From NCBI RefSeq assembly GCF_003711515.1, contig NW_021167079.1, forward strand, positions 1,043,471 through 1,107,470: DNA of 64,000 nt. Reading direction: 5' to 3'. This document shows positions 1 to 11,364 of the stretch, piece after piece. Positions within the stretch are counted from its first letter, which is position 1; each line of letters opens with the position of its first letter. Position numbers and translations under genes: made by a program. This DNA is from Sodiomyces alkalinus F11 (lineage: Eukaryota; Ascomycota; Sordariomycetes; Glomerellales; Plectosphaerellaceae). The notes below the pieces were generated by a model. That model was not told the DNA's origin. It saw only the letters and a list, made by a program, of their open reading frames with translations, and did not search any database.

Positions 1-532
1 TGAAACCGATAAAGTCGGCCACGGTCATGGTGCCGTCGGCGAGAGGGGCGTCGAGGGAGTTGAAGGCGGGCCAGAGCGCGGCGATGAAGGTTCGCACGCA
101 CTGGCCGCCCCAGTAGACCTGGGTCGAGTACCAGATGAAGGAGAGCATGATGCGCTGCACCATGGGCACGAGGGCGCCCCACATGCCCCAGCTGCTCTTC
201 TGCAGGATGGAGAAGCCGATGTGCCACTTGGCTCCCGGCGCGCCGGTCATGACGCAGATGATGCCGACGATGCAGTGGCCGACGATGACGGTGGCCATGG
301 CTTGCCAGACGGTGAGGCCCAGGGCGATGAGGGCCGACCCGGTGCACCAGCCGCCAATGTTGAAGGAGCCCGTGACGATCCAGAGGCCGACAAACTGCCA
401 GGGCCCGTACGTCCGGCGGGACAGGGGCAAAGGTCGCGTGTCGCGGTTCATGTACGCCGTTGTTTCCACGTCGGATTCCCGTGGCACTTGAAGGCGACGG
501 AGCGCCCTCCCCAACGGGAAGGGCCACAGCAT
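1..532 (-). CDS. NCS1-family nucleobase/allantoin permease, 5' part only
   Basis: This is the N-terminal ~177 residues of a plasma-membrane purine/pyrimidine/allantoin permease; the rest lies beyond the left edge of the window. Reading leftwards from the ATG at 532, the protein opens with a short cytosolic stretch containing QVPRESD and then NRDTRPLPLSRRTYGPW, the NCS1 signature leading into the first membrane helix. Further family marks follow: GSALIALGLTVWQA, the GHCIVGIICVMTGAPGAKWHIGF stretch (positions ~250-190) and STQVYWGGQCV. No intron is needed in the visible part. NCS1 carriers move uracil, allantoin, hydantoins, cytosine or thiamine with protons; the sequence alone does not settle the substrate. 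Allantoinase lies about 5 kb away on the same strand, which favours allantoin or another purine-breakdown product, but that is inference. Confidence 0.85.
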   Translation of the reverse strand, partial: MLWPFPLGRALRRLQVPRESDVETTAYMNRDTRPLPLSRRTYGPWQFVGLWIVTGSFNIGGWCTGSALIALGLTVWQAMATVIVGHCIVGIICVMTGAPGAKWHIGFSILQKSSWGMWGALVPMVQRIMLSFIWYSTQVYWGGQCVRTFIAALWPAFNSLDAPLADGTMTVADFIGF

Positions 533-1914
533 GTTGGCGCGGATTCGTAGTGTAGCGACACTGACGATTTGAGAGTGTCGTGTCGTCCGTGTATGACCAG
601 GGGTCCAGCGGCAGCCCGATCCGGTGGTTATATAGCGCCAAGTTCAAGATGTCAATATAACTTATTCTCCGCGTCCCAAACCCCGGGGACCCGATGCGTC
701 CATGGCTTGCCCAAGTATGTAAGGACGTGGAAGGGTCCTCATCAACGACCCCTTGTCCCCCTTTCCCCGCGTGATGCAACACCCCGGCCTGAGTCCTCCC
801 TCGGTCTACCGCAATGGCGTTCGTGTTTTCCCGTCTGTGGGGGGGGGGGGGGGGGGCGGGGAGAAAAGCGGGCATTTGGCGGGCTAAAGCAAGCCAAGAG
901 AAACCGGATGGGAACTCCGTTGCTGACGTGGGGTTGGTGGGTTTGTTCGACCATCTCTTCTCGAAGAAAGGGACCAAGATCCAAGGAGAGTCTGCGGGGG
1001 CACATCTTGTTATCGACCCGTGCCACCCGACCAGATAGGTGGACATTTTCGGCTGGTTGGTGATCATATGCTGTTCTTGGCGCTGTCGATGTCGAATTAC
1101 GAATAGTTTATTGAGGTTTGCCTGGTCAAGCCAAGGCCAGATTAGGTATGCGGAACTTTGCGTTTTGTCAACCCGAGGTCTAAGAGTCCCGGTCCTATCA
1201 ATGGGTCAGTTAACCTGTTTCTGGCCAAGACGTGGGGAGGGGGGCGTGGGGGTTAATAATGCAGAACCAAGTCAGAGCAAGGAGCGTCTTACTGTCAGAT
1301 GAGGTTGGTGGGCATGAACGTGATCTTACAGACTATCCCGAAACTGGCGGTGATCTTCAAAGAACAAATCCCGAGATGCGGGACGGGCGACGGACACTCT
1401 CGACTGCGCCGACACTTAAGATTCGTTTTTGTGAGTTTGCTGCACTGAGCGTTCCGCTGATGTGGTCCCGGGACGACATCTGATTTCCGAAAAGAGAAAA
1501 AAAGAAAAAAAAAAAAAAGAAAGGGGGCCGTTACTCCATTCAGCCCGAATCCTATTTAGACACGAGACCCTGGACCTGACATTCCTTCGTCTCCGTGGTT
1601 TTTTCGAGCCGTTTCGTTGGCCAGTTCTCCGACGGAGACCATTCTCCTCATCTCTTGCAGTCGAGGGTGAAGGGTGAATTCTAACCTCTGCGGGGATAGT
1701 AAATCCTTCCGCAGAAATGATCATCTGAGAATTCGGCGGCTCGGCCGGGAATCCCCGTGGCAGGGCTGGGGCTGGTTAGACTTCACCCACACAGCTCCCT
1801 CTCAGTCATTGCCTCAATCGTTCATGTTTCAGCCTCTATACGGCCGTTTGATGTCGTCGTCGTCGTCGTTGACGGGAGCGTGCGCCAAAATAAACAGGCC
1901 GCAACACAAGCCTT
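533..1914. other. gene-free stretch with poly-G tract
   Basis: The interval lies between the start of the NCS1 permease and the end of the Zn2Cys6 gene. It must hold the permease promoter and the regulator's 3' end. It contains an 18-base run of G (839-856) and an A-rich run near 1497-1521. The open frames here are short, overlap on both strands and resemble nothing I know. Confidence 0.6.
839..856. repeat. poly-G homopolymer, 18 bases
   Basis: Uninterrupted run of 18 G residues in the upstream region of the NCS1 permease gene. The length is likely to vary between isolates and is prone to assembly error. Confidence 0.9.
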
Positions 1915-4227
1915 TCAGCCGGCTCCCGCGTTATAAGCCTGAAACTGGCCAGCCCAGTCCACATCGGCAGTCAGGCCACTAAACGAGCCCGGCCACGGAA
2001 TATGCTCCAGATACTCCAAGGGGATGGTGTAGTTGGCGTGCGGCACGACGAAATGGTGAATCGGCACCTCGGCGGTTCTCTGGCCCGGCGCCACTTGCGA
2101 CGCCTCGGGCTCGTTCAGGATGGAGGAGGAACTGTCTGGCGGCTGCGTCTTGGCCAGGTAGTCGTCGATGCGGCCGATGTGGCGAGAGAGCCTGTGTCCG
2201 GCTTCCACGGCCGAGGGGAGGGAGGGGCCCAGGTTCTCGAGGAAGATGGCCATGGCTCGTCTATCACGCGAAGCGGGTCAGTTTCATCTCATCCGACCCA
2301 AGTAGGTAGGCGACTTTGTGGATTTCTTTTCTTTTTGCTCACATGACTTCCCGCAGGTGCTGATACTCGGTGGGATGGAGTTGGCGTCCAATGAAGCTAG
2401 TCAGCATGTGGCCGACGCCGGCCAATTCCTGTAGCTGGGGGAAGTCTGTCAGTCTTGACTGGCCGGGGCTGCGATCGTAAAACGGGTCAGGGTGACGCTA
2501 CCATGGGAGAGCCGATGGCCCGGAGATAATCCACCGGCGTCTGGGACATGTCCTCGATCAGCTCGGTAGCGGCGCGGCAGGCATCTCTGAACTTTACGTC
2601 CTGGCAGGAGAAGGAGGTCATTCTCAGAAGCTATGAAGGAGAGTCAGTCGGCCTTTTATTACACGGGGCATACCGACATGAGCATGAAAACAAAAGAATG
2701 GGAAAAAAAGAAAAGAAAAGAAAAGAAAAGAAAAAGAAAAAGAAAACCCCTAGGCTCAATGGTAATACGGACCTGAATGGTACAAGCGATATTAGCAACC
2801 TGAAACCCACACAAGTTGGACTCAATGTCATGAGACGGAGGTTGCGCACGGGCAAGATAGGCCGGGAGCGCGTCCCTCTGCGCCAGCACGCGGGTGAGCA
2901 GCTCGTCAACGGGAGGAGCTATAGAGCCGTATCCTCCGTACAAGCTACCCCGGTCAACGGCAGCGATCTTGCGGGCGCGAAAACGAACAATGACATGCTC
3001 GAGCACGCGGTAGAGGTCGGTAATGTAGTTCCAGCCTATCAACCACCCGCCACGTGGAAACGAGGAACCCGAGACCCCAGACACGGCCGCTGCCGCTGCC
3101 GTTGCCGCTGCCGCAGTCGATAGCGTCGATAGCGAGCCATCAAGACCGGGGGGCATAGACGGGTACGCAACGGCAGCCTGCATCTCGGGACAGCGGACGA
3201 CATGGCCCATGATGAGGGCGGTGTGGACCTCGAGACGGTACATGGACCAGAAGAACTGGCGGCGGACGTGCCTCTCCACGGGGTCCAAGTCGGGCGGCCA
3301 GCGGGATTCGTTGTGAAAATTATGCTGGGCGACGACGAGGTGGTAGAGGCCGAGAGACTGGTGCAGCAGCGGCGCGTCGCCGATCTGGATGGCGGCGAGC
3401 GACAAGGTGGCCAGGGTCTGGAGGTACGGGAAACAGTCGGCGGCGGGGACATGGCGCGGGACGGCCCTCCGCGCGTCCTCGAGGTAGGCCTGCCGGTGGC
3501 GGGGCTCCACGGGGACCGAGAGGCCGAGGGTGAAGACGGCGCCGTCCCGGACGTGGCAGGAGCTGGTGGCGCAAACGGCCATGAGGCAGGCGAAGGAGGC
3601 GCGGCTGGACGACAGGCGGCAGCGGTCCCACTCGGCGAGAAGGAGGGATTCGGCGAAGAAGGGGAAGATGGGATACACGGTGTCGAAGAAGATGCGGAGG
3701 AGGCCACGGACGAGGTCCGGGTCGCCGTGGCGCGCCTCGGTGTAGGCCCATGCCTTGTCGTCACCCGCTACGGCGGGGGTGGACGGGGTGGTGGGTGAAG
3801 CGGCAGTGCCTCCCCTACTCGAGGAGCCATGAGGGGATGACTTGGACTTGACGCCCCGCTTGGCTGCCACGCGCGTCCACGTGCATGTTGCGCCGTGCTC
3901 GACGCAGGTCAGACAGGTGATGTGTCCGGAGGGCAATCCGGGAGTGGAGGAGCTGCTGGTCTGGTCAACACCGGGGGGGAGCTTGCATTTTCGACCGCGA
4001 CGATGACAAAAGTCGCAAGCCTTGGTGATGCGGCGGCGTTTGATGACATGGTGCTCGTGGAGTTGCGGAGGTGGAGGACGGTGATGAAGAGGAAGACCTT
4101 GGTCGTGGCCGTGGCCGTGGCCGTGGTCGTAAACGATGCCAGGAGCGGATGCAGGGGAGGACTCGGCTGCACGGGGGGACTCGTGCTTTAGGTTGTACAG
4201 CACCGGCGGATCCGTGCTCGTCGTCAT
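1915..4227 (-). CDS. Zn2Cys6 fungal transcription factor
   Basis: A nuclear DNA-binding regulator of about 663 residues. Proposed exons are 4227-2773, 2600-2502, 2434-2343 and 2260-1915, with introns of 172, 67 and 82 nt. The binuclear zinc cluster lies near the N-terminus: KACDFCHRRGRKC, then an unusually long ~23-residue loop, then CLTCVEHGATC, followed by a basic Ser-rich linker. The middle part has the look of a fungal-specific transcription factor (MHR) domain, including an RRQFFWSMYRLEVHTAL segment. A polyalanine run near the middle is encoded by a GCC/GCT repeat (3087-3121). The frame stays open upstream to 4260, but the first ATG is at 4227. The gene lies between a nucleobase permease and allantoinase on the same strand, so a role in nitrogen or purine use is plausible. 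It is not obviously the known purine regulator UaY, and the target genes are unknown. Confidence 0.85.
3087..3121. repeat. GCC/GCT repeat encoding a polyalanine tract
   Basis: Imperfect hexanucleotide repeat of the type gccgct in the coding region of the Zn2Cys6 regulator. Read on the minus strand it gives a run of about 12 alanines broken by Thr. A common spot for length variation in fungal regulators. Confidence 0.7.
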
Positions 4228-4962
4228 GGTACAACGCCTCCGTTGACGATTGCCCTCCAATGAGACATCTAGCAGGTCGGACAGGACATCGGGGGTAAAA
4301 GCTGTAGGGTTGAATGAGCGAGAATGAGCTTTATCGCGATGCGCAGGGCCCTGGGAACGGAGTAAGATAGCGCGAAGGAGGAGCGATTATTTAGGTGGGT
4401 ACGAAGGAGGAGGAGGAGGAAACGATGAGATGAGATGGGAGAGCATTGGAGACAGAAGATGAGACGGAACGGAGGAATCGGGGCGTTGGCTAGAGTAAGG
4501 AACAGATTGAAGCGAAGTGAAGTTGAAGTCGTTGGGAGGAAGAAACCGAAGGGGATGGATGTTCAACGTTCCAACCGTCGTGGGGAGGAGGAAGCGACAC
4601 CGAAGCGGAGGAAAGTGCAAACGTGGGGGTCTGTCTCATTGGGGGTTGTCATTTCATCGATTACGTGAGCAGCAGTCGCACCTTCCACGTCTCTGGACGC
4701 ACGAATGAGGTACAAACATACAAAGCCCCTTACCATTATGACTAATCAGCTTTGTTCTGGAGATACGTCTCGAAACGTAAGCATCTCAATTTCACCAAGG
4801 ACAAGACTGCATACGTTGTACCCAAACCACCACCAACACGGACCGGACACATCGTGACCAAATATATAAGTAAGTATGAGATTCGATTTAATGAATTTAA
4901 TGAACTATTAAAATATTTATGGAGAAAAATGGCTCCATACATATAAGCTCAGCTCCTCTGGT

Positions 4963-4981
4963 TATATATATATATATATAT
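4963..4981. repeat. (TA)n microsatellite
   Basis: About nine TA units in an A+T-rich part of the spacer between the regulator and allantoinase genes. Confidence 0.85.
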
Positions 4982-5187
4982 GTACCTAATAAACGCCAAA
5001 ACGCGACCGTTCATTTACTTCGTGCTCTTCAGTGCCGTTGCTCATTCCAAGTGCTGATCCGGAACAGGTACCAGCCGTGTCCCCCAATTTAGTGCGTACC
5101 TATGCGTACCTTGTGCGTACTGCATAAAAACGTTGATCCGACGTCATAACTCTCCAACCCCTCCCCCTCTCCCCCAATCCATCCCCT

Positions 5188-5242
5188 CATCTTCTCCTCA
5201 TCTTCTCCTCATCGTCTCCTCATCTTCTCCTTATCGTCTCAC
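5188..5242. repeat. 11-bp tandem repeat (catcttctcct)
   Basis: About five consecutive 11-base units with single t/g and c/t changes, entirely pyrimidine-rich on the plus strand. It lies 24 bases past the allantoinase stop codon, so on the transcript it would form a purine-rich 3' UTR stretch. Confidence 0.75.
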
Positions 5243-5265
5243 TTATTTCTTCAAGACTTCTTTCC

Positions 5266-7038
5266 TCATGCCGTCCTCTTCTCAGTAATGGCCTCTCCCA
5301 CCGGCCTACCCCCCACAAACCCTCCGTTCTGCCCACCGTACGAAAACACCTTCTGCCCGCGCAGCCACGTCTCCCTGACGCGACCACGGAATTTCTTCCC
5401 TTCCCAAGGCGAGCACCGGTTCCGCCACTTCATGTCCCCGCTCTGGAGCACCCACTCGTCCTCGTCGTCGAACACGCACACGTCGCCGTCCAGCCCGACC
5501 TTGAGCCCGCCCTTGCGATGAGACAGTCCCACCTGCGCCGCCGTTGCCTGGCTGCACAGCCGCACCATGTCCACGATATCCGGCACCCCGGACGTCTTGC
5601 CCCGCTCGGCCCGTTCCACCGCCGCCCCGTGCAGGATGGGGAGACCGAGGCCGACCGAGGAGATACCGCCCCAGGCCGCGAAAAAGTCGCCGCTCGTGCT
5701 TGATGCGCAGGAAACCGCCCCGTCTTTGTCGACCTTGACGACCGTCTGCTGCTGCTTTTCGGCACCATTCGGCTCCGTCGTCTTTGTCATCTTCGTCTGC
5801 CTTTCCTCCCCGGGGCCCTGTTCCGGCTCGTCTCGCCCGTCTTCGGGGGCGGTCATGTCGATACCCGAGTCGGTGTGACGCATGGGTGGCGCTTCCAGAA
5901 CAGGTTCCGGCTCGGGGGCAAGGTGTTCGGGTAGGAGCTTCAACTCGGGCGTGCAGGGCGAGTGGTCTGACACGACCGTGCGGATGCACGAGTCCGGCGC
6001 CGTGAGCTCCTCCCAGAGGACGTCGCGGTTAGCGTCCTCGCGGATCGGCGGGCAGCACTTGTGCCTGGTGTCGCCCATCTCGATCTCCTCCGCACTGAGG
6101 CCGAGGTAGTGGAAGCACGTCTCGGCCGTGATGTAGATGCCCGCCTCCCGCGCCTTGCGCAGGAGCGGGATCGCCTGGGCCGCCGACAGGTGCACGATGT
6201 GCAGGTGCAGGTTCGGTGCGAGGTGGGAGAGCGACAAGATCTCCTCGACGGCGTACGTCTCAAAGGACGGAGGGCGAGACGCGAGAAAAGTGTTATAGGC
6301 AGACAGTTCGCCCTGGGGGGCCAGGGGGGGGTGCGACTGTTGCACGGCGTCGCCTACCGATGCGGTAATGGGCGGGAGCATCTCGGCGTGGAACATGAGG
6401 GTGGTGGGCACGTCTCTCAACGTGCGCATGGCGAGGTCGACGTCCGAGGACGACACGGCGGGAAACTCTTCTACGCCCGAGTCGATCAGGAAGCCCTTGA
6501 ACCCCCGGACGCCGGCTTCGACGAGGGGCACGAGGTGGTCGGCGTTTCCCGGGATGACGCCACCGTAGAACCCGACGTCGATCCAGCACTGGCCCCGGCT
6601 GGCAGCGAGCTTCAATTCAAAGTTGGCCACGGTGGTGGTCGGCGGGATGGCGTTCAGGGGCATGTCGACCACGGTGGTGACGCCACCAGAGGCGGCGGCC
6701 CGCGTGCCGGTCCAGAACCCCTCCCACTCGGTACGGCCCGGCTCGTTCAGGTGAACGTGGGCATCGACGAGGCCAGGGAGGACCAGCTTCTTTCCATAGT
6801 CGATGTACTCGGCCGGGCCCGGGAAGGCCGAGCGAGGGAGAACGGACGGGATGAGGTCGAGGATCTTCCCGGACTGGGGGGAGATGATGACGGTAGCAGG
6901 CGTGACGACTAGCGAGTCATCTGGGAGGGTGATGACGACTCGTGTTGAGGTGAGGACGACAATAGGGGACCTGGGGTACAAGGAGTGGGAAGTGAGGGAG
7001 AGGGGGGACGAGGGTGTGCCGTTGGTAACAACGGTCAT
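5266..7038 (-). CDS. DAL1: allantoinase
   Basis: Hydrolyses allantoin to allantoate in purine breakdown; a cytosolic or peroxisome-associated amidohydrolase of 590 residues in one exon. The amidohydrolase signature DAHVHLNEPGR (residues 92-102) supplies the first two metal histidines, H94 and H96. K181 in GFKGFLIDSGVEEF is the expected carboxylated lysine. H217 (FHAEM), H283 (IVHLSAAQA) and D358 (VSDHSPC) complete the dinuclear zinc site. The C-terminal part GDFFAAWGGISSVGLGLPIL is also typical. Residues ~366-448 form an acidic, Gln/Glu/Pro-rich insertion between VSDHSPC and the GDFFAAWGG block. This makes the protein longer than the 450-530 residues I expect for fungal allantoinases. All catalytic residues are present, so it should be active. 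An NCS1 permease and a Zn2Cys6 regulator lie downstream on the same strand. Confidence 0.95.
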   Translation of the reverse strand: MTVVTNGTPSSPLSLTSHSLYPRSPIVVLTSTRVVITLPDDSLVVTPATVIISPQSGKILDLIPSVLPRSAFPGPAEYIDYGKKLVLPGLVDAHVHLNEPGRTEWEGFWTGTRAAASGGVTTVVDMPLNAIPPTTTVANFELKLAASRGQCWIDVGFYGGVIPGNADHLVPLVEAGVRGFKGFLIDSGVEEFPAVSSSDVDLAMRTLRDVPTTLMFHAEMLPPITASVGDAVQQSHPPLAPQGELSAYNTFLASRPPSFETYAVEEILSLSHLAPNLHLHIVHLSAAQAIPLLRKAREAGIYITAETCFHYLGLSAEEIEMGDTRHKCCPPIREDANRDVLWEELTAPDSCIRTVVSDHSPCTPELKLLPEHLAPEPEPVLEAPPMRHTDSGIDMTAPEDGRDEPEQGPGEERQTKMTKTTEPNGAEKQQQTVVKVDKDGAVSCASSTSGDFFAAWGGISSVGLGLPILHGAAVERAERGKTSGVPDIVDMVRLCSQATAAQVGLSHRKGGLKVGLDGDVCVFDDEDEWVLQSGDMKWRNRCSPWEGKKFRGRVRETWLRGQKVFSYGGQNGGFVGGRPVGEAITEKRTA

Positions 7039-9846
7039 GGTGGAGAATGTGGTGCAGTGGTGCAGTGGTGCTTAGGAGACTCTGGTTTGGGAATAACGGG
7101 TGGCTGAGTTGGTTGTAAGAAATCTCCCTAGGTATGGTCTAGGTCTATGCTCTATGCTGCAGAGAAGATTGCGGCAGATAAGGGTATAAGCGAGCGGTTA
7201 TGGGAGAGGAGAGGAGAGAGAGGAGGAATGGGATGAAAAAGGCAAAGCACGGCGGGTTCGGGAGTTAAAAAGGTCCTTCTTGAATGAGTTAGCTGCCGGC
7301 GGTCAAGAAGGCAAGGCAGAGGCAGAGGACGACCCGACTTCTTATCTCCTTCCTTTGCTTCGTACACTTTTGGGCCGGCGAAGGAGGGGTGTGGTGGTCA
7401 CTGTACTGTGGTGTGGGTAGCAACTTGCTGGTGGGGTCCAGGTTTCGAGTCGTGTGGCGGCGGAGCGGGCGTCTTCGGGGGCAGATCGGGAGCGTGGCTG
7501 CGTGGGCGAGATAAGGGACGTGCGACGACTAAATACTGTACCTTCCCTTGGGCCCAGCCGACTGAGCCGAGCCGAAACTGGTAAAAGACAGTTACACAAG
7601 GATCAAGGACGGTTTTCATGACACGGCAACTTTGCGGCTTTTGGTCAAGCCCCTTTTCTTTTTCTTCGCTCTCGGGTTGCCCAGGGAAAACACGATCAAG
7701 CCGTGGAACTTCGAATGGGTCGGCTCTTGCAGGGCCGCGAGAAGAGCCCGCCCTGCAACCAAAGACGTCTGCATAAGGTAGACTAAATCGAGTGGCATCT
7801 TTTGGTGATGTTTGACTGGAACCGCGTCGTCGGTTCTGGTTCTTTGACTAGTAATTACGCCATAGTACAGATACAGAGACAGATACCGATACCGATACCG
7901 ATACCGATACACGACGGCACTTGCACCCCGTGGATCTAGGTATTGTCACTTGCGTCACACGCGGCTGGGTCCAGTCGGGTCTGGGGTTGGTGTCGAACAG
8001 AGGATGAAAACGGGTTAGTTAGGTCGGGGCGAGGAGGATGGGTGGGAAAATGGAAGAATGGGAGAATGGGAGACTAAGGAGAATAGGAGAATAGGAGAAC
8101 CCACTTGTAGGGCAAAAGCAAAGAAGGCGAAAAAAAGACCGAAGGAAGGAATACGATCGTATGTACTTTCCTTTCCCAACTTGCACTTGTGCTCTTGTCC
8201 TAATTCGTTCTTATCATCTACACCTGATTGGCCGTTACCATATGTCGGAGCCCGCCGATAAATCCACACGCTGCTGCCAACTAATCACTGTTCTTCAATT
8301 TTAACCTCATCCTTACGTTGTACATGTTGTACTTCTGTATCTATATATATGTACGAAGTAGGTACTTCGCTTCCGGCTTTCTGCTATCTTTATCTTTCCT
8401 TCCAGATTCAGACAAACAATCAAACAGGCTGACGACGCCTTCCCTTTGCTCCGTACGAAGGACGTGCTCCGTAATTACCTTACTCGGTCGTCTCGCTGCG
8501 AAACAACCTTGCAACTTATGAGAAGTACTCCACTAAGGTAGGTACGTCCAAAAACGCCCATTGTCCTGAAGACCCCGAAGGCCGGTTGGCCCTCTTTATT
8601 TTCCGTATCCGTGCTTCGGACTAAATCCCGTGGATCTGACGAACAACCTGGAAATTAAGGGAACCCTTGACCCGCGGCTGGATGTTAACTGGCTGGACGT
8701 TGTACACGTACCGACAAACGCAAAGACCCGACCCCTTTGCCCCTTGGCATAAAAATCTCAAGATAGGGTCATTCGCAACTCAACTGAATTTCCATCGAGT
8801 AATTATCGAGTAAACTTCACGCTCTCTGTGTCTGGGATTGGTCCTCACAACTCCGAGCGCCACGTCGCCCAGAGGAACGAATTTTTTTTTTCTTTTTTTT
8901 TCTTGTTCTCTTTTTTTCCATTTTTTTTTCCACCTCTTTTTCTTTTACTCCGTACAACGACAAGGGAAGCCTAGAACGAACGACTCTGTAGACCGTCTTT
9001 CCTGGGACCACAGGTCTAAGCATGCTCGCCTGACAGGGCTTACTTCGTCCTTCGTACGAATACACACGAAGTCGGGGTTTTATCACGCGGGCATCGCCGC
9101 CATGTCCGTTCTGTGACACTAAATCGGGTCAAACCGTTCTACACTCTACTCGGTGTGTTCTAGGGTAGTGGTTTCAGTTCACCTCCACGGGAATGCTGAA
9201 GATGCGTGGCGATGCTTCTTCCTCTTCTCCCCCTCCACTCCACTGCCTCGTCCCGGTCCCTGATCGATCCGCGGAGATGGAAGAACCGTTGGACCACTAA
9301 CACGAATAGATACTCCGTGCTTCATAGAGAATGTTGCTTCATCTCCAAGCACTCTCGGGCACAAAAAGAAGAGAGCCACGTGCCTGATTCTTCTGCCTCA
9401 ACTGTTAATAACAACGGCGAATGGCCGAGGGGCCCAAACGCTTTGGTGGGAGTCAGTCATCGGCATCTTGGCCTATATTACCTACATCCCCGATCGAATA
9501 CCCCTCCCAAAAGTCTCGGTGTCATTCATCCTTCTTCTGTCTAAGTATATGTCTTGTTACCGAAGAATGTAGAAAAAAAATGGGAGAGGAAAAAGACTCA
9601 AAACAATACACCAACATGTGAACCCCATCCTGTTCGACCGTGTTGTTACATGTGATGTGCAAATCACTCCATGCTGTTGCTCATACACCCCGCACATTTA
9701 TCCATCCCACTGTACCCCCTCCTCTCCCAGTCTATGTGCGCCTCGTAAGTATTTGATACGACGGACACAGCTCTTGTCTTGGGCAGCTTCTTGTGGGGTA
9801 GTCGCACATTCGTAAAGGGCCCCGGCCCCGTCCAGTTGCCCCGCCT
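7039..9846. other. 2.8-kb gene-free stretch
   Basis: Lies between the allantoinase start and the COQ1 stop codon. Short open frames occur on both strands but none has conserved motifs, a convincing start context or matching splice sites. It contains a 6-bp repeat at 7882-7910, runs of T at 8881-8945, and one exact TACTCCGTA motif at 8946-8954. The first few hundred bases should hold the allantoinase promoter. Confidence 0.55.
7882..7910. repeat. (gatacc)n hexanucleotide repeat
   Basis: Nearly five perfect copies of a 6-base unit in the spacer upstream of allantoinase. Confidence 0.85.
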
Positions 9847-11364
9847 TTATTTCTGCCTCTGCAACGCCTTGATGGCCATCTCGACCAACCCGTCTTTGGC
9901 TTCGCTCTCCGGGAACCCGCTGATGGCGTCAATAGCCTTGTCGGAGTACTCTTTCGCGAGGGCCCGCGTTTGTTCAATGCCGTCGCTCTGCAACACCAGT
10001 TCCCTAGCCTATATGCACACAGTCATGTCAGCTTTTCCATGCCCAATGTCCATGTTGTGGCCCAACCTCGGGGGGTAAAGCGGAATGAATGCGCATCCAC
10101 TCGCCACGACGGGATCATGTCGCTCAAGAGAACTCACCCTAGCCACGTCACCCTCCCGCTCAAACTTCCGTCCCACGAGCGCACCCAGCTCCGGCATCGT
10201 CTCCCACGCGAAAAGCAACGGCGCCGTCGCGAGCCCCAGCTCCAAATCCGCCCCCGCCGGCTTGCCCAGCTCGGCCTCGCTGCGCGTGTAATCAAGCAGG
10301 TCGTCCACAAGCTGGAACGCGAGCCCCAAGTTCTTGCCATACAAGTACGCCGCGTCCACCGACGCCGCGTCCGCGCCGCCCAGGATCGCCGCCGCGCGGC
10401 ACGACTTGGAGATCAAGCTCGCCGTCTTCAGGTACGTCTTCTGGAGGTAGTAGGTCATGGTCTCCTCGGACCACTTGGGGCGGCGCTCGTCCTGCGCCGT
10501 GTTCTTGAGCTGCATGAACTCGCCCTCCACCAGGTTCGCGATCACGGTGGCCAGCAGCTCGATCACCTCGGCGTTGCGCAGCCGCGCCAGCGCCACCGAG
10601 GCCCGCCCGAGGAGGAAATCGCCCGCCAGCACGGCCATCTTGTTCCCGAACTCGAGGTTCGCCGAAGGGGACCCGCGCCGCGAGACCGAGTGGTCGATGA
10701 CGTCGTCGTGGAGGAGCGAGGCCGTGTGGATCAGCTCGGTGATCTCGGCGAGGCGGCGCTGCGACGGCAGGATCTGCGCGTCGGCGTCGGCCGGGGTGGT
10801 GGGCGCCGCTTCGGTAAGGGGGGACGGAGACGAGGACGGGTTGACGTCGGCGAGGATGTTGAGCGGGGAGAGGGCCGTGTCGATCCCCCCCGACGGGAGG
10901 TCCGAGACCGAGGAAGAGGTACGTCGCGTTTCTTTGGGGCACAGGGTCGTTGCCCTCGACATGAGGAGTACGATGAGGGGTCGCATATGCTTGCCCTCGG
11001 CTTGGGTGTAGTACTTGGCCGCCCTATCGAGGGAGGGATGGCCCGATCCCAGCAGTTTCCGGATGTTGCCCGTCAGGAACTTCATTTCCTTGGCCACCGT
11101 CCGTAGCGGGTCGATAGGCATCTCGCCTTTGGTGACGCGGTTGATGGCATTGGAGGCCATGTGCGAGGCCACCGATACGGCGGCGCCCCATGCTGACGAT
11201 CTCTTCGCCGAGCCGTGGTAGGCCGCCAGGCTCAAGGGTATCCTCGGGTCCCGTGGAATGGTTGTCTGGCGGCAGTGTGTACATGATGAGGTAGGGAGGA
11301 GAGGTCGGGGAGTAAGGCTATAGCCTCTGCGCAGCACCCGCGCCCCGGGCCGGAGCTGCTGCAT
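9847..11364 (-). CDS. COQ1: mitochondrial trans-polyprenyl (hexaprenyl-type) diphosphate synthase, ubiquinone side chain
   Basis: Makes the long isoprenoid tail of ubiquinone in the mitochondrial matrix. It has 462 residues in two exons, 11364-10138 and 10008-9847, separated by a 129-nt intron. The first ~50 residues are rich in Arg and Ser with almost no acidic residues, as expected of a mitochondrial transit peptide. GKHMRPLIVLL opens the polyprenyl synthetase fold. The first aspartate-rich motif is D220-D-V-I-D224 (SLLHDDVIDH) and the second is D354-D-L-L-D358 (FQLVDDLLDYT); GDFLLGRAS lies between them. Residues ~148-200 are a low-complexity Ser/Pro/Ala insertion found in a surface loop of many fungal orthologues. 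The second exon ends ...EMAIKALQRQK. Chain length is inferred from family resemblance, not shown. It is transcribed away from VMA12 across a 555-bp shared promoter region. Confidence 0.93.

Larger units (their letters stand above)
4228..5265. other. gene-free stretch: regulator promoter and allantoinase 3' flank
   Basis: No supported gene. Holds a (TA)n run at 4963-4981, an A+T-rich patch around 4850-4980 and a pyrimidine-rich 11-bp tandem repeat at 5188-5242, just beyond the allantoinase stop codon. Confidence 0.6.

Noticed and set aside
6061..6912. 283-codon plus-strand open frame
   Set aside because: Antisense of the allantoinase gene, whose active-site residues are all present.
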